Shown: positions 36,282-46,559, counted from the first letter of the stretch. The stretch is 64,000 nt of DNA from Gallionellaceae bacterium (GCA_030823955.1 JAVBYO010000004.1:62001-126000), one strand, 5' to 3'. Notes: generated from the sequence alone by a model not told the origin. Numbers and translations: made by a program.

Positions 36282-38689
36282 TGAGCAACAACCACATCCC
36301 GGACGACCAACCCACCCTCTTCCCCGAAGACGAAGCCAAATCGGTCGAAGTCGACACACCGGAACTGGAGGCCAGTACCGCAGGCGGTTCCGGCGGCACC
36401 AAACAATTCGCCCCGCTCGCGGCCTTACCCGATGGCGACGAAGTGCCGATCTCGTTGTATGCCGAGCGCGCCTATCTTGAATACGCCATCTCAGTGGTCA
36501 AAGGCCGCGCGCTGCCGGATGTGTGCGACGGACAGAAGCCGGTGCAGCGCCGTATCCTTTACGCTATGCGCCAGATGGGCTTGAGCCACGGCAACAAACA
36601 CGTCAAATCGGCGCGTGTAGTCGGCGATGTGCTGGGCAAATACCACCCGCACGGCGACTCTTCCGCGTATGAGGCGATGGTGCGGCTGGCGCAGGATTTC
36701 GCCATGCGCTACCCGCTGGTCGATGGTCAGGGCAACTTCGGCACACGTGACGGCGACAATGCCGCCGCGATGCGTTACACCGAAGCGCGCCTCACGCCGC
36801 TGGCCGATCTGCTGCTGTCCGAACTGGATATGGGTACGGTGGATTTCGTGCCCAATTACGACGGCGCATTCCAGGAGCCCGCCATGTTGCCCGCGCGTTT
36901 GCCGATGGTGTTACTCAACGGTGCATCCGGTATCGCGGTGGGAATGGCGACCGAGATCCCATCGCACAACTTGCGCGAAGTCGCTTCTGCGGCGGTGCAG
37001 TTGGTGCGCGATCCGAGCATCAGCGACGACGCTCTGCTCGCTTGCGTGCAAGGCCCGGACTTCCCCGCCGGAGGCCAGATCATTTCCTCACCGCGCGACC
37101 TGCGCGAAAGTTATTTGAGTGGACGCGGTTCGATCAAGATGCGCGCCCGTTGGACAGTGGAAGAACTAGCGCGCGGTCAGTGGCAGATCGTGGTGTACGA
37201 ATTGCCGCATGGCGTTTCGACCAAGAAAGTGCTGGAAGAGATCGACGAGCTGAGCAACCCGAAAGTCCGCGCCAACAAGAAAAGCTTGTCGCCGGAACAG
37301 GTGCAGAACAAACAATTGCTGCTGTCGGTACTGGATGCGGTGGCGGACGAGTCCGACAAATCACAAGCCGTGCGTCTGGTGTTCCAACCCAAGTCGTCGC
37401 GCCAGACACAAGAAGAATTGATGAACGTGCTGCTGGCACACACCAGTCTGGAATCTTCCACCTCGCTCAACCTGACCATGATCGGTCTGGATGGTCGCCC
37501 GCAGCAGAAGTCGCTGACCCAGATCATTCGCGAGTGGGTCGAGTTCCGCCTCGCCACGGTGCGCCGCCGCAGCCAGCACCGTTTGGCCCAGGTCAACGAC
37601 CGCCTGCACATCCTCGCCGGACGCATGGTGGTATTCCTCAATATCGACGAAGTCATCAAGATCATCCGCGAATCGGACGATCCCAAAGCCGCTTTGATCG
37701 CGCGCTTTGAACTGTCCGACCGTCAGGCCGAAGACATTCTGGAAATTCGTCTGCGCCAATTGGCGCGCCTGGAAGGCATCCGCATCGAGAAGGAAATCAA
37801 GCAGCTCGAAAAAGAAGCCAAAGACCTGACGCGCCTGCTGTCGAAAGACTCTGCGTTGCGCGAACAAGTGGCCAGCGAAATTGATGCCGATGCACTGACC
37901 TATGGCGATGAGCGCCGCACACTGATTCAGGAAGCACAACGCTCAGCGCCGGTGAACAACGTCATCGACGAACCCGTCACCGTGATTATTTCCAAGAAAC
38001 ACTGGGGGCGCACACGCCAAGGGCACGGGCTGGATTTATCCGCCCTGCCCTTCAAGGACGGCGACGGCTTGCTTGCCAAATACGAATGCCGCACCACCGA
38101 CCATTGCATCGTCATTTGCGACAATGGCCGCGTGTGCAGCATCCCCGTCAACCAGCTGCCCTCGGGGCGCGGCGACGGTGTGCCGCTCGCCACGCTGATC
38201 GAACTCGCCAGCGGTGCCAAGATCGCCCACGTACTCTGCGGAAAAACCGACCAGCATGTTTTGATCGCCAGCGCCGCGGGTTACGGTTTCAGCGCCACCC
38301 TAGGTGACATGGTCGGGCGCAACAAAGCGGGCAAACAGTTCATTAGCATCGAGCAAGAAGCCATTCTCAGCCCGGTGCTCTACTCGCCCACCGAACAATC
38401 TCTGGTCGCGGCGGCCTCCAGCGATGGCCGCTTGTTATTGTTCCTGCTTTCCGAAATAAAGCATCTTCAAGGGGGGGGGAAAGGGGTCATCCTGATGGGA
38501 TTGGCAGAGGGGGAGACCTTGGCGGCGGCCAGCGTCATCAATCAGGCCAAATTAGAAGTCAGCGGAACAACAGGGGCACGTGAACATGCGATAAAGCTTT
38601 CCGGTGAGGCATTACAAAGCTATTTCAGCAAAAGGGCCCGTGGCGGAAAACCCTTGCAAGCCAAGTTCAAGCCGAAACGAATCGACTAA
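36281..38689 (+). CDS. parC: DNA topoisomerase IV subunit A
   Basis: An 802-residue breakage-reunion subunit of topoisomerase IV. The N-terminal winged-helix region carries [20 protein letters not shown], the quinolone-resistance region around [14 protein letters not shown], and the active-site Tyr in [10 protein letters not shown]. The C-terminal half has the coiled-coil and a beta-pinwheel, shorter than in GyrA, without a clear GyrA-box. The reading frame near the C-terminus (about residue 730) crosses a run of nine G (38471-38479). It is coupled to parE by a one-base overlap. Confidence 0.94.
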   Translation: MSNNHIPDDQPTLFPEDEAKSVEVDTPELEASTAGGSGGTKQFAPLAALPDGDEVPISLYAERAYLEYAISVVKGRALPDVCDGQKPVQRRILYAMRQMGLSHGNKHVKSARVVGDVLGKYHPHGDSSAYEAMVRLAQDFAMRYPLVDGQGNFGTRDGDNAAAMRYTEARLTPLADLLLSELDMGTVDFVPNYDGAFQEPAMLPARLPMVLLNGASGIAVGMATEIPSHNLREVASAAVQLVRDPSISDDALLACVQGPDFPAGGQIISSPRDLRESYLSGRGSIKMRARWTVEELARGQWQIVVYELPHGVSTKKVLEEIDELSNPKVRANKKSLSPEQVQNKQLLLSVLDAVADESDKSQAVRLVFQPKSSRQTQEELMNVLLAHTSLESSTSLNLTMIGLDGRPQQKSLTQIIREWVEFRLATVRRRSQHRLAQVNDRLHILAGRMVVFLNIDEVIKIIRESDDPKAALIARFELSDRQAEDILEIRLRQLARLEGIRIEKEIKQLEKEAKDLTRLLSKDSALREQVASEIDADALTYGDERRTLIQEAQRSAPVNNVIDEPVTVIISKKHWGRTRQGHGLDLSALPFKDGDGLLAKYECRTTDHCIVICDNGRVCSIPVNQLPSGRGDGVPLATLIELASGAKIAHVLCGKTDQHVLIASAAGYGFSATLGDMVGRNKAGKQFISIEQEAILSPVLYSPTEQSLVAAASSDGRLLLFLLSEIKHLQGGGKGVILMGLAEGETLAAASVINQAKLEVSGTTGAREHAIKLSGEALQSYFSKRARGGKPLQAKFKPKRID

Positions 38690-38711
38690 CGGGGCCGTTC
38701 CCGCGCGCGCT

Positions 38712-39143
38712 TCATAACATACACGCCGGTAAATCTATGTTGCGCAAGTTGACCTTTTCCAGCATGTCCATCGCTTTGGCATGCCCTTGTTGTGCCGCCA
38801 GCGAAAACAGATTGGCCGCAAAAGCCACGTTGCGAGGCACCCCGCTGCCCCTGAGATAGAACAGGCCGAAACGGTACTGTGCCTCGAGGCTCCCCAGTCT
38901 GGATGCCGTGCAATAGAGCATGACCACCCGTCCGGCTCTGTCTGGATCCTTGATCTCCTGCTCAAGTGTGATCGCTTCATCCAGCATCGCCACCACCCTA
39001 GGAGGCTCCGCAGCCAGATCGAAGTCTTGTGCATGACAAGGCGAGATATATAGAACCGGCGCTAGCGTGAGGCATACCGCCCCGAGCATTCGAACAGACG
39101 AACGTGCAAGCGCCACGATGTGCCGCCTGATAAATTCCGCCAC
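38712..39143 (-). CDS. Secreted Sel1-repeat protein
   Basis: About 143 residues from the GTG at 39143, which has AGGG at good spacing; an upstream GTG (39176) is an alternative. The N-terminus is a signal peptide (RRHIVALARSSVRMLGAVCL, cleavage likely after CHA before QDFDL). The mature part holds a Sel1-type helical repeat (AQYRFGLFYLRGSGVPRNVA, ending AAQQGHAKAMDML). Sel1 repeats mediate protein contacts in periplasmic or membrane signalling; no partner is evident. It is convergent with parC, 22 bases away. Confidence 0.7.
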   Translation of the reverse strand: MAEFIRRHIVALARSSVRMLGAVCLTLAPVLYISPCHAQDFDLAAEPPRVVAMLDEAITLEQEIKDPDRAGRVVMLYCTASRLGSLEAQYRFGLFYLRGSGVPRNVAFAANLFSLAAQQGHAKAMDMLEKVNLRNIDLPACML

Positions 39144-39236
39144 TGTTTGCCCTGACTGTTCCACGTCCACACCCACCCTGCCGAATAAAACCCAGTAGGT
39201 GGAATGTATGCCGCCGAACGGAAAATTTATATTGGA

Positions 39237-39800
39237 CTAAAGTTCCATATGCCCGGAAATTCGACGCGTCCGGCTCCGGCGACGTTGGCGTAATCGCCAC
39301 AATATCCAGCCATGCCAACCCATACGAACTGCGACATATCCCGATACGGCAAGCGATAACGCCAAAAGTGGCAGGCCAATAGCAAAAGCATGGCCGAGCG
39401 ACGACACCCACTGGATTAACGGCCAAAACCAGTCGTGCCAATGAAGTTCCGGCAGCACCAGACCTGCCGTATCCGTTTCCGCTCCCGATACCCAGGCTCC
39501 CAGTTGATAAGCCAGCAGGTACAACGGCAGAATGGTGAACGGATTGGTATACAGGGTAAAGAACAACGCTACTGGGAGATTGACACGAAACAAGATGGCC
39601 AACAGTACCGCCCCCAGCATCTGTAACGGCCCCGGGATCAGGCCACAAAACAATCCGACCGCCACGCCTCCCGCGACCGAGCGTCGGTGCAGATGCCACA
39701 AATTGGGATGAACCAGCCAATGTGTAAAAGGCTGTAACCAGGGATGACGGTGGATCGATTCCCTGCTGGGCAAACGACTTTTCAGCGGTCTTTTGAGCAC
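39237..39800 (-). CDS. DUF2062 membrane protein
   Basis: A 187-residue protein with the DUF2062 pattern: HPWLQPF and LWHLHRRSVAGGVAVGLFCG, GPLQMLGA, FTLYTNPFTILPLYLLAY, two to three membrane helices and a basic Arg-rich tail. Function unknown; often fused or adjacent to glycosyltransferases or competence-like proteins in proteobacteria. Starts at a GTG (39800). Its neighbours here give no further clue. Confidence 0.8.
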   Translation of the reverse strand: MLKRPLKSRLPSRESIHRHPWLQPFTHWLVHPNLWHLHRRSVAGGVAVGLFCGLIPGPLQMLGAVLLAILFRVNLPVALFFTLYTNPFTILPLYLLAYQLGAWVSGAETDTAGLVLPELHWHDWFWPLIQWVSSLGHAFAIGLPLLALSLAVSGYVAVRMGWHGWILWRLRQRRRSRTRRISGHMEL

Positions 39801-40008
39801 AATGACGTGTTAGACATCCAAATTGATCCGGGGAGACTAGCTTATACCAACTGGAAGGGTAGCCACCTTAAGATTCTATCCTGTTGGTTCAGCCTGCTAT
39901 CTTTGGTCGTAAATTCAAGACAGCGCTACTTTTTACCATCTGTTCCAATCATAGTGAACTCCATCTAGCCGCTAAGATTCGATCATGCTCACTTCTTAGG
40001 AGTACACC

Positions 40009-40146
40009 ATGCTTACCCTATACGTAGAAGGAATTCCCGCCATCAAGCTCGGCAATACATCCGAGATCCCCGCTCCACAAGGTAATGAATCTTGGCGCGT
40101 GGTCGATGCCGAGGGTAAAACAATAGCTGCCTATCTCTTCCAGTAA
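40009..40146 (+). CDS. Small unknown protein (45 residues)
   Basis: ATG at 40009 is preceded by TAGGAG at seven bases, a strong ribosome binding site. The product starts MLTLYVEGIPAIKLGN and ends VVDAEGKTIAAYLFQ, soluble and possibly beta-strand rich, without signal or metal motif. Flanking DNA (39801-40008 and 40147-40267) is otherwise non-coding. The binding site and sensible composition support a real gene, but I do not recognise it. Confidence 0.6.
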   Translation: MLTLYVEGIPAIKLGNTSEIPAPQGNESWRVVDAEGKTIAAYLFQ

Positions 40147-40267
40147 GCAGGACGCAGCCCCGTACCATTTTGTTTCATATGACTTAGGCTAGGGTGATCT
40201 GCGGCTCATGTTGTGCTGAACGGGTCTATCCTCTATCCTTGCGGATGTCGCCCGAGAACACACCATC

Positions 40268-41062
40268 ATGACTATCTGTATCAAAACCCCAGAAGAGATC
40301 GCAAAAATGCGCATCGCCGGTCGTCTTGCCGGCGAAGTTTTGGATTATGTCACCCCGTTTGTCAAAGCCGGCGTGACTACCGAGGAGCTGGACAGGTTAT
40401 GCCATGATTACATGGTCGATGTCCAAGGCTGTATCCCCGCCCCGCTGAACTATGCCCCCCACGGCCATGCACCGTATCCGAAATCCATCTGCACTTCGAT
40501 CAACCATCAGGTCTGCCACGGCGTTCCCGGTGACAAGAAGCTGAAGAACGGGGATATCGTCAACCTCGATATCACCACCATCAAGGACGGCTATCACGGG
40601 GACACCAGTCGCATGTTCTACATCGGCGAACCTTCGATCCAGGCACGGCGCCTGTGTGAAAGCACCCATGAAGCAATGTGGCGAGGCATACGCACGGTCA
40701 GGGCCGGAGCCATGCTGGGAGATATCGGCCATGCCATACAGAGTTTCGCTGAAGGATTGGGCTACAGCATCGTGCGCGAATTCTGCGGGCATGGCATCGG
40801 CAAGAAGTTCCATGAAGAACCCCAGGTTCTGCACTATGGCAAGTTCGGTAGCGGTATCCGTCTGGAAGCCGGAATGATCTTTACCATTGAACCGATGGTG
40901 AATGCCGGAAAGGCCGCAATCAAACAGCTGGGAGATGGTTGGACGATCGTCACCAAAGACCACAGCCTCTCCGCACAATGGGAGCATACGATCCTTGTGA
41001 CCGAGAGCGGATTCGAGGTTCTGACGCTATCGGCTGACGCCCCGCCACCTCCCGAACTCTGA
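40268..41062 (+). CDS. map: Methionine aminopeptidase, type I
   Basis: A 264-residue metalloenzyme that removes the initiator methionine from new proteins. The pita-bread fold signatures are visible: INHQVCHGVPGDKKLKNGDI, NLDITTIKDGYHGDTSRMF with two metal Asp ligands, CGHGIGKKFHEEPQV with the metal His, and FTIEPMVN with the metal Glu. Length is normal for type Ia. It precedes glnD, as in many beta- and gammaproteobacteria (map-glnD). Confidence 0.96.
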   Translation: MTICIKTPEEIAKMRIAGRLAGEVLDYVTPFVKAGVTTEELDRLCHDYMVDVQGCIPAPLNYAPHGHAPYPKSICTSINHQVCHGVPGDKKLKNGDIVNLDITTIKDGYHGDTSRMFYIGEPSIQARRLCESTHEAMWRGIRTVRAGAMLGDIGHAIQSFAEGLGYSIVREFCGHGIGKKFHEEPQVLHYGKFGSGIRLEAGMIFTIEPMVNAGKAAIKQLGDGWTIVTKDHSLSAQWEHTILVTESGFEVLTLSADAPPPPEL

Positions 41063-41071
41063 TCCGCGGCA

Positions 41072-43609
41072 GTGCAAACCACCGTTCAGATCCGCGATGC
41101 TTTGCGCGCTGCCCGACTTGAGCTGCAACGCGATTACGAAGCCCGTCCCCACCCGCTACGCCTGCTGCGCAACCACGCCAGGCTGGTTGACCGCTTCCTG
41201 AGACTGATCTGGAAACAATCCGGGATGCCGGATGATGCCGCTTTCGTCGCCGTCGGGGGATATGGGCGTATGGAACTGTTTCCCAAATCTGACATCGATT
41301 TGCTCATCCTCCTGCCGCAACGCCCCGATAGCGCATTGGAACAGCGTCTGCAGACCTTGGTCGGCGTATTGTGGGACATTGGTCTGGAGATCGGACACAG
41401 TATCCGCACGGTCGGCGACTGCATGGCCGAGTCTTCGGATGTCACGGTACAAACCAATCTGCTGGAAGCACGCCATATCACCGGCAATCGCCCCCTCTTC
41501 TTTGAGATGCGTGAAGCACTCGCCGAACACCTGAGTCGCCGTGCTTTCTTTCTTGCCAAGACACAGGAACAACAGCAGCGCCATACCCGTTTCGTCGATA
41601 CCGACTTCAATCTGGAGCCCAACCTCAAAGAAAGCCCGGGCGGCCTGCGCGACCTGCAGACCGTGTTATGGATCAGTCGCGCCTGCGGTTTTGGCACGAC
41701 TTGGAAGCAACTGGCCACCGCAGACCTGATCACCGCGACCGAAGCTCGTGCAATTTCCCGGCACGAAGCCCTGTTGCAAACACTGCGTATCCGTTTGCAC
41801 TACCTCGCCAACCGCCGCGAAGACAGACTGATCTTCGACTACCAGACCGCACTCGCCGAACAGATGCACATTCTGGCCAGCGCCTCGCGGCGCGCCAGTG
41901 AACACCTCATGCAGCATTACTACCGTACCAAACGCGCAGTGCAGCAACTCAACAGCGTACTCCTGCAAAACATGCGTGCGCGTATCTTTCCCGAAGCCGG
42001 CCAAGCCTATCCGCTCAGCCAGCACTTTATCGCACGCGACGGATTCCTGGCTGCACGTGAAGAGGCTTTGTTCGATCTTCAACCGGCCACGATACTGGAA
42101 AGTTTTCTGCTACTGGAACAACATCCGGAACTGAGTGGATTCTCGGCCGGCACCATGCGCGCCCTGTGGCGCGCGCGCAAGAACATCGATGCGGACTTTC
42201 GCAAGGCCCCTGAGAATCGCGCATTGTTCATGCAACTGTTCCGCCAACCGCAAGGCCTGACCCATGCACTGCGGCGCATGAACCAGCACGGTATCCTCGA
42301 GCGTTATATACCCGCATTCGGCAAAGTCGTCGGGCAAATGCAGCACGACCTGTTCCATGTCTACACGGTGGACGAGCACATCCTGATGGTCATCCGCAAT
42401 CTGCGACGTTTCACGCTCGCCAAACATGAGCACGAGAATCCGTTGTGCAGCAAACTCATCCGGGATTTCGCGCGCCCGGAGGTGCTCTACATTGCCGGGC
42501 TGTTCCATGACATCGCCAAAGGACGCGGCGGTGACCACTCCAAACTGGGCACAGCGGATGCAGCACGTTTCTGCAAACAGCACGGCCTGACCAACGAAGA
42601 CTCGCAACTGGTCGTTTGGCTGGTGGAACATCATCTCACCATGTCCTCCACCGCCCAGAAACAAGACCTGTCGGATCAGGATGTGATCGGGGCCTTTGCC
42701 TCCAAGGTGAAGAACGGGCGCTATCTGACTGCACTATATCTGCTTACCGTGGCGGATATACGCGGTACCAGTGCAAAAGTATGGAACGCATGGAAGGGAA
42801 AGTTGCTGGAAGACCTGTTCCATGCCACCCAGCGTTACATGACGGACGGCAAGATTGCCGACCAGGTCGGTGACACCCGCAAACACGCGCAGGAGACGCT
42901 CAGCCTGTATGCCGTCGCTCCGGAACGTTATGCCCTGCTTTGGGCACAACTCGATGCGGAATATTTCCTGCACCACGATGCGCATGAGATCGCATGGCAC
43001 ACCCGTCAACTGGCGCACCGGGTGAATGTCGAGGCTCCGGTCGTCAAAGCCAGACTCAGCCGTATCGGTGAAGGCATACAGGTCATGGTATACGGCCCGG
43101 ATCAACCCTATCTGTTCGCCCGCATCTGTGGCTTCTTCGAGCGCATGAACTACAACATCATGGAAGCCAAGATCCATACCACCCAGCACGGTTACGCGAT
43201 GGATAGCTTTCTGGTGATGGATGCCAGCAGTGACAAGACCGCTTACCGCGACGTGATGAACTATATCGAATACGAACTGGCGCAGCAGCTGGTCCGTTCC
43301 GAAACCGCGCAGACACCGCGGATCGGCAGAGTCAGCCGCCAACTCAAACACTTCCCGATCGACCCGGAAGTTTCGGTGTCACGAGACGAAAAGAACAATC
43401 TGGTCCTTTCTCTGATCGCAGGAGACCGCCCCGGACTCCTCGCCCGTATCGCCTATGTGCTCGCTCAACACCATGTCGACATCCATCGTGCCAAGATCAA
43501 CACCTTGGGCGCACGCGCTGAAGATACGTTCTGGATCAGCGCAGAAACACTGCATGACTCGCAGCATGTCGCCCACTTGTGCGAAACCTTAAAGAGCCAG
43601 TTGAACTAA
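41072..43609 (+). CDS. glnD: [Protein-PII] uridylyltransferase/uridylyl-removing enzyme
   Basis: An 845-residue nitrogen sensor that uridylylates PII when glutamine is low and removes UMP when it is high. Order: nucleotidyltransferase domain with GGYGRMELFPKSDIDLL (residues about 63-79), HD hydrolase domain with FHDIAKGRGGDHS (about 470), and two C-terminal ACT domains that bind glutamine (about 670-740 and 775-845, the second with AGDRPGLLARIAYVLA). It begins at a GTG ten bases after map, which suggests co-transcription. Length is slightly under E. coli GlnD (890). Confidence 0.96.
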   Translation: MQTTVQIRDALRAARLELQRDYEARPHPLRLLRNHARLVDRFLRLIWKQSGMPDDAAFVAVGGYGRMELFPKSDIDLLILLPQRPDSALEQRLQTLVGVLWDIGLEIGHSIRTVGDCMAESSDVTVQTNLLEARHITGNRPLFFEMREALAEHLSRRAFFLAKTQEQQQRHTRFVDTDFNLEPNLKESPGGLRDLQTVLWISRACGFGTTWKQLATADLITATEARAISRHEALLQTLRIRLHYLANRREDRLIFDYQTALAEQMHILASASRRASEHLMQHYYRTKRAVQQLNSVLLQNMRARIFPEAGQAYPLSQHFIARDGFLAAREEALFDLQPATILESFLLLEQHPELSGFSAGTMRALWRARKNIDADFRKAPENRALFMQLFRQPQGLTHALRRMNQHGILERYIPAFGKVVGQMQHDLFHVYTVDEHILMVIRNLRRFTLAKHEHENPLCSKLIRDFARPEVLYIAGLFHDIAKGRGGDHSKLGTADAARFCKQHGLTNEDSQLVVWLVEHHLTMSSTAQKQDLSDQDVIGAFASKVKNGRYLTALYLLTVADIRGTSAKVWNAWKGKLLEDLFHATQRYMTDGKIADQVGDTRKHAQETLSLYAVAPERYALLWAQLDAEYFLHHDAHEIAWHTRQLAHRVNVEAPVVKARLSRIGEGIQVMVYGPDQPYLFARICGFFERMNYNIMEAKIHTTQHGYAMDSFLVMDASSDKTAYRDVMNYIEYELAQQLVRSETAQTPRIGRVSRQLKHFPIDPEVSVSRDEKNNLVLSLIAGDRPGLLARIAYVLAQHHVDIHRAKINTLGARAEDTFWISAETLHDSQHVAHLCETLKSQLN

Positions 43610-43648
43610 GTCACTCGCCCCTCGTCCAATCCCGTATCCGCATCACAA

Positions 43649-43663
43649 GACCTGTTGCAGGTC
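43649..43663. repeat. Perfect inverted repeat downstream of glnD
   Basis: GACCTG-TTG-CAGGTC, six-base arms with a three-base spacer, 40 bases after the glnD stop and about 145 before the HD-domain gene. There is no T-run after it, so it may be an operator or a weak hairpin. Confidence 0.35.
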
Positions 43664-43719
43664 ACTTCGGTCATAAGTACGAACTGTATCCGCATTTCTT
43701 CCCTGATCCATGACTTTAC

Positions 43720-43747
43720 GCGACAATTACACTGCAACTAGTATGAT
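43720..43747 (+). promoter_or_regulatory. Possible sigma-70 promoter of the HD-domain gene
   Basis: GCGACA (43720-43725) and TATGAT (43742-43747) with a 16-base spacer, about 60 bases upstream of the start at 43808. The -10 is good, the -35 only partial. Confidence 0.35.
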
Positions 43748-43807
43748 TAGACAATAATAATTATTTCACGCAAGCCAGCTTTTACTATTGCGGAATAGGA
43801 GTTCACC

Positions 43808-44764
43808 ATGCAGAATGCTGTAATGAATGTACCAGAACGCGAGATACATCCTGCCGAAATCAGGGCGTTGTTCGCCAACAACGATCCGATCGAGGTGTGG
43901 AGCAAAGCCAGTGAGATTGTCCATGGCATCAGCCCGGGTATCGACGTGACCCGCTTGCGCAGTGTATTCGACGATGTCATGTGCCTGTTCAACGGCTGTT
44001 ACCCAGGCTACAGCCGCATCCAAACTCCTTATCATGATCTCCGGCACACGCTGGACGTGTTTATGTGCGCGGTTCGCCTGTTGCACGGCGTGCATCTTTC
44101 CGGAACCCAGCTCAACGACGAAGAGATCACCTTGATCCTGGTAGCGGCTCTGCTGCACGACATCGGTTATGCACAGAAAGAAACCGAAGTGGCTGGCAGT
44201 GGCGCCCAATATACTCAAACCCATGTTTCTCGCGGTATCGAATTCATGGCTCAACATCTGCATAATTGGCACCTTCCCACAGACTTCACCGCGCCTCTGA
44301 GCATGATCATCAGCTGCACCGATATGCGTCATGACCTGTCAAAGATCGATTTCTCCACTCCCCGCATCCGCCTGCTCGGCCAGATCGTCGGAACAGCCGA
44401 CCTGGTTGGTCAGATGGCTGATCGCTGCTATCTGGAGAAGCTACTGTTCCTGTACCTGGAATTCAAGGAAGCCGACTTGGGGAACTACCAGAACATGCAG
44501 GATCTGCTGAAAAAGACGCGCAGCTTTTACGAACTTATCCGTAAAATACTGGATACGGAGTTCGAGGCCGTCTACCAATATCTGAGCAACCACTTCAAGA
44601 GCACTCTGGGCGCCGACAGAAATTTCTATCTCGAATCGATAGAACGCAACATCAGCTATCTGGACAGCGTCATCTCACGTAACGAGACAGAATGGCTCTC
44701 CATGCTGAAGCGTCATGGTATCGTGCAGGCATTCCAAAAAATCAGTAACGACAACCCCTTTTAA
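43808..44764 (+). CDS. HD-domain metal-dependent phosphohydrolase
   Basis: A 318-residue protein with an HD domain: YHDLRHTLDVF (residues about 76-86) and the core ALLHDIGYAQKE (about 115-126). The YH-x-x-x-H-x-x-D-V pattern resembles class I cyclic-nucleotide phosphodiesterases, so a nucleotide or cyclic nucleotide substrate is plausible, but (p)ppGpp or other phosphates cannot be ruled out. The C-terminal third is helical and charged, without a recognised domain. Strong ribosome binding site TAGGAG. It ends 12 bases before parA, implying an operon. Confidence 0.78.
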   Translation: MQNAVMNVPEREIHPAEIRALFANNDPIEVWSKASEIVHGISPGIDVTRLRSVFDDVMCLFNGCYPGYSRIQTPYHDLRHTLDVFMCAVRLLHGVHLSGTQLNDEEITLILVAALLHDIGYAQKETEVAGSGAQYTQTHVSRGIEFMAQHLHNWHLPTDFTAPLSMIISCTDMRHDLSKIDFSTPRIRLLGQIVGTADLVGQMADRCYLEKLLFLYLEFKEADLGNYQNMQDLLKKTRSFYELIRKILDTEFEAVYQYLSNHFKSTLGADRNFYLESIERNISYLDSVISRNETEWLSMLKRHGIVQAFQKISNDNPF

Positions 44765-44776
44765 TCTCCATCGCCC

Positions 44777-45544
44777 ATGACCATCATCGCCGTATTCAAT
44801 CAAAAAGGGGGGGTCGGTAAAACAACGACAGCGCTCAATCTGGCCGCGGCCTTGATCCGAACTGGCCGCACCGCATACGGCATCGATCTCGATCCGCAGG
44901 CACACCTTAGCTCGATCTCTGGCATCACTGTCCGCTCCGGTGATGAGACGATGTTGAGCCTGTTCCAACGTAACCGCCCCTTGCGTGAGTTGGTACAGGA
45001 CACCAGCAGTCACATCAAGATCATCCCTTCCCACGCTGAGTTATCCAAAGTCGATGCCTTGTACGGCAAAGGCTACAACGTGGTCAACCGTCTCAATTCC
45101 AGCCTGCAGGCGGAAAACTTCGGCAAGAAGGAGACTCCCGTCATTATCGATTGCTGCCCGATGATCGGTGTGTTATCCCTGAATGCACTCTTTGCCTGCA
45201 ACGGCTTGATCGTCCCCATCGCGGCCGATCATCTCTCCACCAAAGGTGCGATACAACTGGAGAAGTCTCTCAGCGCGCTGGAGCATGTTTTGAAACGGCG
45301 TATCCAGCGGCGTTATCTGCTGACGCGCTTCGATGGGCGTCGCCGCATGGCTTGGGATGTGTTGAGTCTGGTGGAAGAGCGTTTCGGTCAGGATGTGTGC
45401 AAAACCAAGATTTCCGAAAACGTCAGCTTGGCAGAAAGTCCGGCGCTGAATTTGACCGTGTTTGAACACGCTCCGACCAGCCGGGGAGCCCAGGATTATG
45501 ACGATCTCGTGGCAGAACTGCTGGCCGACGGTTTTATCGAATAA
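44777..45544 (+). CDS. ParA/Soj-family P-loop ATPase (orphan)
   Basis: A 255-residue deviant Walker ATPase: NQKGGVGKTTTALNLAAAL with the signature lysine at the N-terminus, IDLDPQAH switch and a Walker B-like VIIDCCPM. Such proteins position DNA, protein clusters or organelles. No parB or parS is adjacent, so chromosome partition is unlikely; an orphan positioning role linked to the preceding HD protein is an inference. The Walker A codons contain A5 followed by G7 (44802-44813), a possible slippage tract. Confidence 0.88.
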   Translation: MTIIAVFNQKGGVGKTTTALNLAAALIRTGRTAYGIDLDPQAHLSSISGITVRSGDETMLSLFQRNRPLRELVQDTSSHIKIIPSHAELSKVDALYGKGYNVVNRLNSSLQAENFGKKETPVIIDCCPMIGVLSLNALFACNGLIVPIAADHLSTKGAIQLEKSLSALEHVLKRRIQRRYLLTRFDGRRRMAWDVLSLVEERFGQDVCKTKISENVSLAESPALNLTVFEHAPTSRGAQDYDDLVAELLADGFIE

Positions 45545-45545
45545 C

Positions 45546-45761
45546 TCACTTCGAGATCATGGTGAGGATGTCTTCGACCGATACCGAAGATGACATCTTT
45601 CCGCCGCCATCATCCTCTTTCGGCGTACAACGCACGATCTCGCAATAACGATACATCTGTTTCAATTTGCGCTCGGCTCCGTCCTGGTCTTGCGCCGCAA
45701 TCACCACACTTTCGACCTTCTGACCGTCTTTCGTCAGGATCGAAAAATCAAATTTCCACAT
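45546..45761 (-). CDS. Small unknown protein (71 residues), convergent with parA
   Basis: Not recognised. Begins MWKFDFSILTKDGQKVESVV and ends SVEDILTMISK; two predicted strands, a helix with AERKLKQMYRYCEIV, and an acidic glycine-rich linker (KEDDGGGKM). No signal or membrane segment. Its stop codon lies one base beyond the parA stop, so the two genes are convergent and essentially touching. The short acidic design would suit an adaptor or regulatory protein. Confidence 0.6.
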   Translation of the reverse strand: MWKFDFSILTKDGQKVESVVIAAQDQDGAERKLKQMYRYCEIVRCTPKEDDGGGKMSSSVSVEDILTMISK

Positions 45762-45821
45762 TGCCCCTCCACTCGATCTTTTTTATTTTATCCCCAAATC
45801 CACGAGTACAGCCACGTCCTC

Positions 45822-46559
45822 TCAAGCCATACGCTGTCTTCTTGCCTCATACAAACAGATTCCGGTACTCACCGACACATTCAGGCTTTCCACGCTGCCC
45901 GACATCGGTATCCGCACCAGCTGATCGCAGGTCTCGCGTGTCAAACGGCGCAACCCCTCGCCTTCTGCACCCATCACCCAGGCAATCGCCCCGGTGTGCT
46001 TGAAACCGTACAAGTCGGTCTCAGCCTCGCCATCCGTACCGACCACCCATATGTCGCGCTCTTGCAACTCGCGCAAGGTACGCGAGATATTGGTGACAGT
46101 GATGTAGGGCACAGTCTCGGCAGCCCCGCAGGCGACTTTTTCCACCGTGGCATTGATGCCGACCGCCCTGTCTTTGGGCGCGATCACGGCATGCACACCA
46201 AAAGCATCGGCACTGCGCAGACAGGCTCCCAGATTGTGCGGATCCTGTACACCATCCAGGACCAGCAATAAAGCCGGTTCAGTCAGTGTATCCAGCACAT
46301 CATCCAGATGCTGGACACGCTGCGCCGCATCCACCCGCGCTGCCACTCCCTGGTGTCGTGTATTGCCGGCCATACCATCCAGGCGCTTGCCATCCACCGG
46401 CACAACACGTACGCCGTGTGTTTCGGCCAATTTCAACAGATCACGGGCGCGCGGATCGCGGCGTTGTGCATCGACATAAATCTCCAGAACACCGTCCGCG
46501 TTCTGGCGAATACGTCCGATGACCGCATGAAAACCATGAATGATGCGTGTTTCAGCCAT
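45822..46559 (-). CDS. rlmB: 23S rRNA (guanosine-2251-2'-O)-methyltransferase
   Basis: A 245-residue SpoU-family RNA methyltransferase with the knot signatures [26 protein letters not shown] and [14 protein letters not shown], plus [18 protein letters not shown]. It methylates the ribose of G2251 in the peptidyl-transferase region of 23S rRNA. ATG 46559 ([13 protein letters not shown]) overlaps the end of rnr by eight bases and gives the normal length; an upstream start at 46583 is unlikely. rnr-rlmB is a standard proteobacterial pair. Confidence 0.95.
   Translation of the reverse strand: MAETRIIHGFHAVIGRIRQNADGVLEIYVDAQRRDPRARDLLKLAETHGVRVVPVDGKRLDGMAGNTRHQGVAARVDAAQRVQHLDDVLDTLTEPALLLVLDGVQDPHNLGACLRSADAFGVHAVIAPKDRAVGINATVEKVACGAAETVPYITVTNISRTLRELQERDIWVVGTDGEAETDLYGFKHTGAIAWVMGAEGEGLRRLTRETCDQLVRIPMSGSVESLNVSVSTGICLYEARRQRMA

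Noticed and set aside
44777-45544. Chromosome partition parA
   Set aside because: No parB or parS next to it; the neighbours are an HD protein and a small unknown, so an orphan ParA is the safer call.
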